From: Siderastrea radians
Taxonomy: Eukaryota; Cnidaria; Anthozoa; Scleractinia; Rhizangiidae
Length of the DNA: 64,000 nucleotides
Assembly (NCBI GenBank): GCA_964017195.1
Contig: OZ024890.1
Coordinates: 66,742,876 to 66,806,875 of the forward strand
Reading direction: 5' to 3'
How positions within the stretch are numbered: position 1 is the first letter of the stretch; each line of letters begins with the position of its first letter. Below the pieces are notes generated by a model. It was not told the DNA's origin, ran no database searches, and worked only from the letters and a program-made list of their open reading frames with translations. The position numbers were made by a program, and so were the translations under genes. Below, piece by piece: positions 56,422-64,000 of the stretch.

Positions 56422-57667
56422 AAAAATGACAGCACCCTCGTTATCTCGATTCTCCTTCATCTCGAACAATTTTCACTTTTCTTTAAGACTTCGAAATAAC
56501 AGAGGTCTGCCCTAGAACAGTTGGCAATGTTGCATCAGTTATACCTATAGGGGTTCGTTATTGACCCTGTAGGACTTTTGATTTCTTTTTTAAATATGCA
56601 CTACAACTGCAATTAATTGGAGGATACTCGAGTCCTTGTAGGTCAGTACCAATAAAAAAACAGTTGTTTGAGACTTCAGAGGAGAATTATTGTGACACCA
56701 TGCATAAGAGTAATTTTACTTAACCAGTGAAACAGATACTAACTATTACTCACTATTACACACTAATTCCATTGTTTTCTTTTGTTAAACTTTGAGTGTT
56801 ACCAGGCTTGCATGCAGGTTTCTTCCTGGAGCAAATCCCATACATATATCTTTGGGACGTAACGCGATGATAAGTATCAGGATTTCAACCATCGATCTTC
56901 AGGACAAAAGCTCCCAAGTCAGGCGATCACCACTGAGACTCGGTGCTCTTGGTAACATTTACTTTCAATTGACGTTGACTGGTAAACGTATCCGCTATTC
57001 AGATGTTTGGTGCAGCATGATTCTAGCACGAAAATCACGCAAGCAAAATGGTTTTTCTCTTGTCCGAACAGACGTCCTATCCCCGGTATTTTTTTTTTTA
57101 TCCGCCTGACCATCCGGTATAGTGTGAACCCAACCGTAACTGAGTAATCGCTAAACACGTGTTTGTATTTCATAGTACAACGGACTCGGACAGTATTTTA
57201 ATAGGACCATATATCTATGCATATATATCAACTATGCAATAAGTTGATTAAGTTTTTAGACGGAATCAACAGAAAGGTTAACTATACATTCTAGTCATTT
57301 TTATAAGTTTCGATGCATAATGTCTTATGCTTAGGACTCAGTTTATCTTATTGCCTTGAGGAAATGTTAGGCCTGAGTTGGTATAATAAAGCGACTTTGG
57401 GTGCGATTCCATCACAATTTGTCTGTGATTTTAAAGTGATAACATCAGAGAGCATGCAGAGCGCGTAAAATGACGAGACTTTGCTGCAACTTTTTGGAGC
57501 AAGTTTCGACTCCACTTGCCTACTTTCCATGTTCGTATGATAATTGCCGGATTCTTTTTATTTTTTCAAACCTTTTTTTGGGTGAATTCTAAATACAACA
57601 TGTACACAAGGACTTCAGTAAAGATCGCCTTATTCGATTTCCGATGTTTTTTAAAGAGGGTGCCCCC
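56422..57667. other. Intergenic DNA, no gene seen
   Basis: Collinear with 2966-4712 but without the MITE (empty site near 56759) and the 170-bp segment. The frame 56792-57109 is not open in the partner. Confidence 0.45.
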
Positions 57668-57948
57668 AAATACAGAGGTATTTTTGCAAAGGTTATGATT
57701 GTGGGAGGAAAGTAGATCTTAGCAAGGGTTATTGGAATCTAAAACGAAAAAGTTGAAAAAACCATGCATTTTTCGGAGATAATTAAGCAACCATAATTCT
57801 AAAAATGCTTTAAAATACAAAGAATATATGGTAATTTCTTTCTGAATTTAAGCACAATTATCTCCCAATTTTCGTTTAGGATTCTGACAGCCCTTGCTAA
57901 GAACTGATTTTTCTATATAGACATAAACCGCGCAAAATACCTTTGTAT
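57668..57948. repeat. Imperfect inverted repeat, duplicate of 4713-5010
   Basis: The same arms (AGATCTTAGCAAGGG and CAGCCCTTGCTAAGA) with a shorter loop side. Confidence 0.6.
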
Positions 57949-59747
57949 GAGCAGGCAAATTCCGTAAGAAACTTGAATATCTCGGACCAGGCGTGTTTTT
58001 CTTGACAGCCCTGAAACTTTTTGGGCCAATTTTGGCAAGATAATTTACACTGTATCTTTGAAACAAAAATGTTACAAAGCAGAAAACGTTGTCATAAGTT
58101 AAAGGGTCTTATAGATTTCTTATCTTAAAGACATGTCAAAATAACAACTTTGTAGAGTAAGTGTTTCATATTTTTACAAATGGCTTTTCGCAACCGAAAA
58201 GTTTTCGGGGCTCGCGAAACGCGCACCAGACTCGAGAAGCGCAGAACGTGTACGTAGTAACAAAAGGCGGCACCGTCCTTAAATTTATTGGGACTAAAAA
58301 CAATACTAATTAATTAACTAGAAATACGTGACTCGCAGAACTTCGCAAAGCTCGTCTGGCGTTCACGCTGTGGAGATTAGGTGGTAAATTCGTCCCATCC
58401 CGGCGAGGATTTCCAGCCACTCGTTGAATGTCCCTCATTTGTATCAGAAATTGGTCCAGTAAACAGTTGTACACAGATGATGAATAAACAAACATGTCAG
58501 CATGCAGTGAATTTTAGCAATGAATAAACATGAGAGTGCGCAATTACCAGCGGTAGTTGGATTTGGTTTTGTTGCTAGGCAACTGCGGACATGATCGAAA
58601 TATATATAGGCAGTCTGAGATTCAACCGGCCTAAGCGATCCGCCCGCGACAAATTCACAAATCCCTGCACGTTAAATTCCGACTTTTTATAGTAAGGCCC
58701 TGAATGGCAAATTGTACTTGATACTTCAAAAGCCATAGAGTGATAGCTTGGATTTAGTTATTTCTCTTTTTTTTTTAGTTTATAGGCACTGGATTATTTC
58801 AAAATAGAAAAGGCAAAGACAAATACAGCTTTAGCCCTTGATGCGTCACTGTGTTCGTTTTGTGAATGTTCAATAGCCATGACATTTAGGGAGTTTCAGA
58901 CTGAAGGCACTGACACAGTTTACGCTACAGTTACAGCTGGTGCCTACAAAATCACAGTTCAATTCTCACTCCATGAATGAAAATTATGCAAAATTAAGGC
59001 TCAGTGTTATCATTGCACATTGTTTTCAGAATGTAAAAGTAGCCATTGCAAATTTCTTACCAACAAAGCCTACCCATAGTTCCTGGGTACGAGGTTGCGA
59101 CTTGCGAAGACCTTCTATGCTAAACCAATTTCTAAACCACCATGTTACTAAAAGAAGAGGTGGGATAGCTCCGGAATGGCACACAAATTAACAAGCAACA
59201 TGGAGCAGCAATCCTGTATGTACGCGTTGGATCAAATTAATCTAGCGGGCTAAAAAAGACAATGATACCAAAAATGAAGTACACCCGATACAACGTAACC
59301 TTTATTGGTTTAGTAGGATATTTCGGCTGGCTACTACCAGCCTTCTTCAGGTACAATAAAATCGCAAAAAATAAAAAATGTTCCATACACACGTGTTACT
59401 AAAAAAGTAGCTATTGTGAGAATAGTGTACTAAACTATGACAGGAGGTACATTGACAGTACAAGTACCTTGACAAGTACAGATGACTGGAAGTACATTGA
59501 CATATTTAGTAAGTTTCAACATGGACATTCATGAATAAAAAACCTACCATGTTGAAACTTACTGTCCGACAATGTACATGTCAATGTACATGTCAATGTA
59601 CTTGTGGAAATTAGAAACGAAAGGTTCGTTTTGATTGAATAACTGAGAAACGGATAGTTAGTATACAAGTATACAAGTAAAACAACAACAACTACAACTA
59701 CTGATACCGCTACCACAACCACTACCATTGCCACCACCGCTACTGCT
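57949..59747. other. Intergenic DNA, no gene seen
   Basis: Collinear with 5011-6861, including the GTACATTGACA foldback unit near 59440-59605. No exon recognised. Confidence 0.4.
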
Positions 59748-59851
59748 ACTACTGCTGCTGCTGCCGTTGCTACTACTTCTACTTCTATTACTACTACTAC
59801 TTGCGGTCATGCAAATAAAGCAATTTACTACTACTACTACTACTACTGCTG

Positions 59852-59928
<77 letters not shown>

Positions 59929-59947
59929 GCTACTACTACTACTGCTA

Positions 59948-59982
<35 letters not shown>

Positions 59983-59986
59983 ACTA

Positions 59987-60018
<32 letters not shown>

Positions 60019-60091
60019 ACTAGTGACTACTGCTGCTACTGCTACTGCTACTGCTACTGCTACTGCAACTGCTACTGCTACTCAGCTACTG

Positions 60092-60137
<46 letters not shown>
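59748..60137. repeat. (TAC)n/(TGC)n array with an embedded LINE 3' tail
   Basis: A short LINE 3' terminus, TTGCGGTCATGCAAATAAAGC (59801-59822), sits inside the array. TAC repeats flank it on both sides. Confidence 0.85.
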
Positions 60138-60139
<2 letters not shown>

Positions 60140-60596
60140 GTGAAGTTTAGAGTAAGTAATCACAAACTTATGATTGAACTAGGTCGACATCAAACCGATC
60201 ATATGCCCAGAGAAACTAGATTATGCCCATTGTGTAAATCAAATCAAGTAGAAAATGAAACTCATTTCTTGTTGCAATGTAGCAAATACTCTCTGCAGAG
60301 GCAGACATTCTTAAATCGAATCAATGAAATAATACCTAATATTGAAAGGAAATCAACCTCAGAAAGCATAAAACTTCTCATGAACTCTAACGACTATCAT
60401 GTGAATAAGCTAGTAATGAAGTTTATTTCCTTGTGTATGAATATACGTGATACATTGTTATTATCAAGTGAAAGTGATGTAACTTAGGTTCATTAGCATA
60501 ATATTACAGTAATATTAGTCTTGTTTTGTTATTAATTACTATAAATATGCTTTTGCAATACTGTAAAATCTTGCGGTCATGCAAATAAAGCAATTA
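60138..60596 (+). mobile_element. 5'-truncated LINE between (TAC)n arrays
   Basis: Starts AGTGAAGTTTAGAGTAAG directly after TAC repeats and matches 13259-13717, ending ATGCAAATAAAGC and then TAC again. Encodes the CPLCKSNQ motif in an open frame to 60487. Confidence 0.85.
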
Positions 60597-60629
<33 letters not shown>

Positions 60630-60693
60630 GCTGCTACTGCTACTGCTACTGCTACTGCTACTGCTACTGCTACTGCTACTGCTACTGCTACTG

Positions 60694-60743
<50 letters not shown>

Positions 60744-60750
60744 GCTGCTT
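60597..60750. repeat. (TAC)n/(TGCTAC)n array
   Basis: The tail of the preceding LINE copy. The middle third alternates TGC and TAC. Confidence 0.9.
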
Positions 60751-61171
60751 ACAACGCTATTACTACTTACAACGAGGATACATACATCCCGGGGCATACA
60801 TACAGTAACTGGTCATTTCGGTGAAAATGGCCTTGTTCAAGTGACAATACTGCGGAAGACTTTGAAAAACTAAGATTGTGAAATGTTGGCAACTAGAAAG
60901 AGCTACCCGAAGTGGCCAACTTCTTTATATTAACTGAGATAAGGTTTTTTCGGAAACGATTCGAAAATTTTAAAAACTACCACAAAAGGTTGTGAAACTT
61001 GGCCGGTTTCTGTCGTGAGGTTTCAACTGTCAGCTAAGTTTCTTACTGAAGATTGACAATAGCCGAGTTGCTCAAACGTTCAAGTTCAAAATAGTAGCTT
61101 TAAGATACTTATATGTCAGCAGACCCCAGAAATGTTATACCTCAGGGTACTACATATCTTTAGGAATCTGA

Positions 61172-62632
61172 TTACTGGTTGGTAAGAGAAACGGTACAAA
61201 ACTCGTTCGCTAAATCCTTCCGAGCCACAAACTTGTGAGTCAAGGCGTGGTAGAGGACCTCGTAAGTTGCTTGCGAGTCGTGCTCTGCTTTCCACTTTTG
61301 CAGCATCTTCAGGGGCTTTTTCGCGTATTCTTCGTTCTCCTTGTGAAATCCAGTTATTTCTGCTTCGTTGAATTTTAGGCGCCGAGCAAGTTTCTCCCAC
61401 GAATTCCCAAGTTTCTCTGACAACCCTTCTAAATCATCATCATCAATGGCACCAGTTTTGAAGCTGACTGCAAGAAAAAAATCGAGCAGCTCGTTCCATG
61501 CAGCAATGGCAAATTTTACTATTTCTTTTAATAATCTTCCCCTCAAAATTCAAATTGTCTACACTTATTTATAGCGCCATGCAGCTTAGCTTTTTATTTT
61601 AAAATGTAAATACGAGGACGAGCAGTGATTGATTCCCCCTAGGTAGTAATGCAAATATGTGACAAAAGTAGACAGACGACCTATGTTCCGAATGACATCG
61701 AAAACGAACAGTTGTAATGTATTGCTTGGTGTTATGTTGTGAAAATTCATAAAACAAGCATGGATTTATATTAATTACAAGAAACGTCACCTGCATTCGG
61801 TTCAGTCATGGTCTTGGGATTTTTCGATTGCGGCTTGACATAAGCTGACTGAGCTGAAGCACCTGTAGACACAAAATGAATGAAAAAAAATCCACTAAAT
61901 GGATCTAATTGTACATGTTGTTATAATTTTTGTTTATCTCCAGGGAATTTGTACAGGTTTGCAAATTGTTTTTGGGTAGTTTTTATTGCTTTCTTGGCTC
62001 AATTTTGCTGTAAACGCTGTGGTACGTTTGCTGGGTAAATATTAAATGTCACGCTCGAACCACTTCAGGCTTGTAACGCCTGCTGTGTTGGCCCTTTTAC
62101 TCTTCTATTCTCCCTATATTGCGCAGCTTATGTCTTAGCGCTTCACACAAAAATCCTTTAATAGATCAATTCACGAACACGTGCTACATACGATGTAGGT
62201 CAAGATCTAGAATTTAGGATTGCAGTCCATGCCACGGATTGGTTTGTCACTAATGGAACGGGAAAACAAATTTGCGAACACAAGATCCCGCTTTAGATTG
62301 GTAAAACGTAACGAGAGGAGGATGGAAGAAGCAGAATAGTTTAGAGAGGCGACACAATTTTGACTAAAACTTATGAATAAATTTGTGTGTGAGACATGCT
62401 TATTTGAGCAAATTGTATAAGAAAATAAGACAGTAGCTATACCCACTTTCATAATGAGGCCAGTTTTGGAAAACAGTGGCATTGCTGAGGATATGCGCAG
62501 TAAGGGAAGCTGCCATTAGACTGGCAAACGGTCTCCAGGAATCTGTTTTAGACTTCTGGCCATCTGCATAGTCCGAAACCCCTTTGATGACAATCCACTC
62601 AACTTCCAGGCTATGTGCCGCTGTGTACAAGC
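61172..62632 (-). CDS. Gene 5 (partial): PNP C-terminal exon, linker, Death domain
   Basis: Exons 62632-62447 (186 nt), 61862-61791 (72 nt) and 61467-61172 (296 nt), all phase 1, are near copies of gene 2 exons 7-9. The PNP exon keeps VSDYAD, so the catalytic-type Asp is present. The linker exon is 18 nt shorter than in gene 2 and lacks the LRRAS segment. The Death exon differs by several residues (for example KFNEAEITGF, EHDSQATYEV). The upstream PNP core, and a GT4 part if present, lie beyond 64000. No frame break is visible. An 834-bp hAT-like element lies in the intron upstream of the PNP exon. Confidence 0.8.
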
Positions 62633-62774
62633 CTAAAAAACAAGAGGCACACTTTTACACAAACCTACGCATTAAATAATTCAAACCCTTGCATTTTTAT
62701 TTTTCAATTTTACGGGTATCGTGCATTCTTGTATTTCCCGCCTATCCCACGCTAATCAGCATTGCTGCGCAATA

Positions 62775-63608
62775 CAGGGATAAAAACTAACTTCAGTGCT
62801 TGGTCGCAACTCGGGCCAGTATCCCTGAATTCTTAGTGGCCCTGGCCAAAATAAAGTGGCCCTCAAATGTCCTCTACTAACACAAAGAGACCAAACCATT
62901 TTCACTCGAATAAACGAATGAAAATGTTTTAGGAGGATACTCGGCTAACACGCCAAAAGAAATTTGCTTGATCTTAAAAGCTTGAAAGCTCACATTTGCC
63001 AATGTACTATCGAGAAATTGGTAAAATTGTTTTAATAATAAAAAACTTTGTTCGGTTCGTGTTGGGAATCATTCGTCTCCTTCTTGCTCGCTCTTTTCTT
63101 CACCTTTCTCACTTGGGCCTTAAAATCCCAAAGAAAAACTGGACCATTATTTTCCTAATACGGACAAAACGATCTTGTCAACATCTATAAACTACAGTAT
63201 CACGATTATCAGTTTCTCTCGATTGCTTTTGAATTCAGGTAGTGTTGAGTAAGTTTTTCAATATTCATGTTTGAAAACGTACCGCATAGAACTTTGGGTA
63301 AGTCTGGATAATCAAAATGGCGTCTACATATCGGAGCGGTCTAAAACCTCGATCACGAACGGCTTTGAATTTTGCACTTCAGAAATGAACTTTTACTACT
63401 ATTGATAATCTTAGAGTTGAGGAAAGAAAGGAAAGAAAAGAAAGGTACTCCAAGGATAGAACATTTTCTTTTGCTGTTATTGTTATAATTTCTTTTCTTA
63501 CTCCTCAAATCGTAGTCGCCCTTCGGGCGATCAAACCTCAACTTTTAGTGGCCCTGGACACTTTTTAATCGCCACTGGCGACCGTGAGACCGCCAAGTTT
63601 TAACCCTG
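62775..63608. mobile_element. hAT-like element in gene 5 intron, absent from block A
   Basis: Ends CAGGGATAAAAACT and, inverted, CAGGGTTAAAACTTGG; flanks GCAATA at 62769-62774 and 63609-63614. Part of a roughly 1.1-kb segment (about 62674-63797) that gene 2's intron lacks. GTGGCCCTGG motifs occur near both ends. No transposase seen. Confidence 0.6.
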
Positions 63609-64000
63609 GCAATATAACGAGTGCGACCAATGTCCTTTTTCTGTTTGTCTTTAAATATTTATAAATGTTGTTTCCCGTCCTGTTATAGTGATAAACCTTG
63701 AAAACAGTTACTCTATCAGCGTACGAAATAGATTTTGTAACGTACAAGCTTTCGATTCCCTTTCAAGTGACTTGAGATGGTGGGAGTCACGTGAAAAATG
63801 TCACGGTTGGCCGCTGCAAGGAAAATCAGGGAGGCCATAGAGATATAGTGCCAGGCCCTCACTCTACATCGGGACAGAGGTTTACGAACTACCGGCCTTT
63901 TTCGAATTGTTTTAAGCCCTTTTTTGAAAAGGAAGCCTAGTGCATAACCTTTCAAATGAAAACGGGTTTACATTAGCCTGGACATAAAACTATTTTCCAT
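63609..64000. other. Gene 5 intron to window edge
   Basis: Resumes similarity to block A (15965-16181) from about 63797. The minus-strand frame 63716-63955 has a partner at 15916-16134 but lies in an intron with no splice or domain support. Confidence 0.45.

Larger units (their letters stand above)
53976..64000. repeat. Segmental duplication block A' (runs off the window)
   Basis: Second copy of block A, beginning CCCAGCGATAAGTAATC and still similar at position 64000. See block A for differences. Confidence 0.9.

Noticed and set aside
61172..61546. Extended 124-codon frame upstream of the gene 5 Death domain
   Set aside because: The extra N-terminal part reads through the intron; the TTTCTTGCAG acceptor places the exon start at 61467.

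Overview
The window looks like nuclear DNA of an anthozoan cnidarian, most likely a stony coral. This is inferred from AT-rich sequence, short spliced exons with GT-AG introns, dense DNA-transposon, LINE, SINE and Ty3/gypsy debris, and above all a cluster of genes joining a purine-nucleoside-phosphorylase/nucleosidase (PNP) domain to a Death domain, an architecture known from corals. No species can be named from the sequence alone.

The core is a cluster of five related loci. Gene 1 (+, 1099-1644) is only the 3' linker and Death exons. Gene 2 (-, 22170-14497) reads through nine exons, all joined by phase-1 introns, into a 916-residue protein: GT4 glycosyltransferase, basic RRKSS-type linkers, PNP nucleosidase, Death domain. 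Gene 3 (+, 25864-29629) gives a 410-residue PNP-Death protein whose glycine-rich loop and catalytic Asp position are altered, suggesting a pseudoenzyme. Gene 4 (+, 51925-55074) is its near copy, broken by a 28-bp deletion and a 1-bp insertion. Gene 5 (-, 61172 to beyond the right edge) is a near copy of the 3' part of gene 2. Genes 2 and 3 are head to head; genes 1/2 and 4/5 are tail to tail. PNP-domain ATP nucleosidases are known immune effectors (bacterial Detocs-type systems and animal homologues), so a Death-domain-recruited nucleotide-depleting immune module is the leading interpretation. The GT4 fusion is the most unusual part.

Two duplicated blocks explain the layout. Block A (548 to about 16180) matches A' (53976-64000). 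Block B (about 23462-27949) matches B' (about 48771-53973). B' is joined directly to A' inside an intron, so the same PNP half is attached to one linker/Death half in gene 3 and to a different one in gene 4.

Between the blocks, 33412-46974 carries the N-terminal exons of CPSF3 (the CPSF73 cleavage/polyadenylation nuclease), with an in-frame TGA. A complete 4.6-kb Ty3/gypsy retrotransposon (136-bp LTRs, GTAGT target duplication) sits in one of its introns, and a nest of hAT-like and Harbinger-like elements in another. The fragment ends about 1.8 kb before block B'.

Other mobile DNA includes a 6.6-kb decayed LINE with a coiled-coil/SGNH-esterase first ORF lying in a (TAC)n microsatellite (7119-13717), truncated relatives of it at four places, at least ten terminal-inverted-repeat elements, and tRNA-derived SINE remnants. 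Several insertions are present in one duplicate and absent from the other, which gives empty sites inside the window itself. I saw no tRNA or rRNA genes and no CRISPR array.
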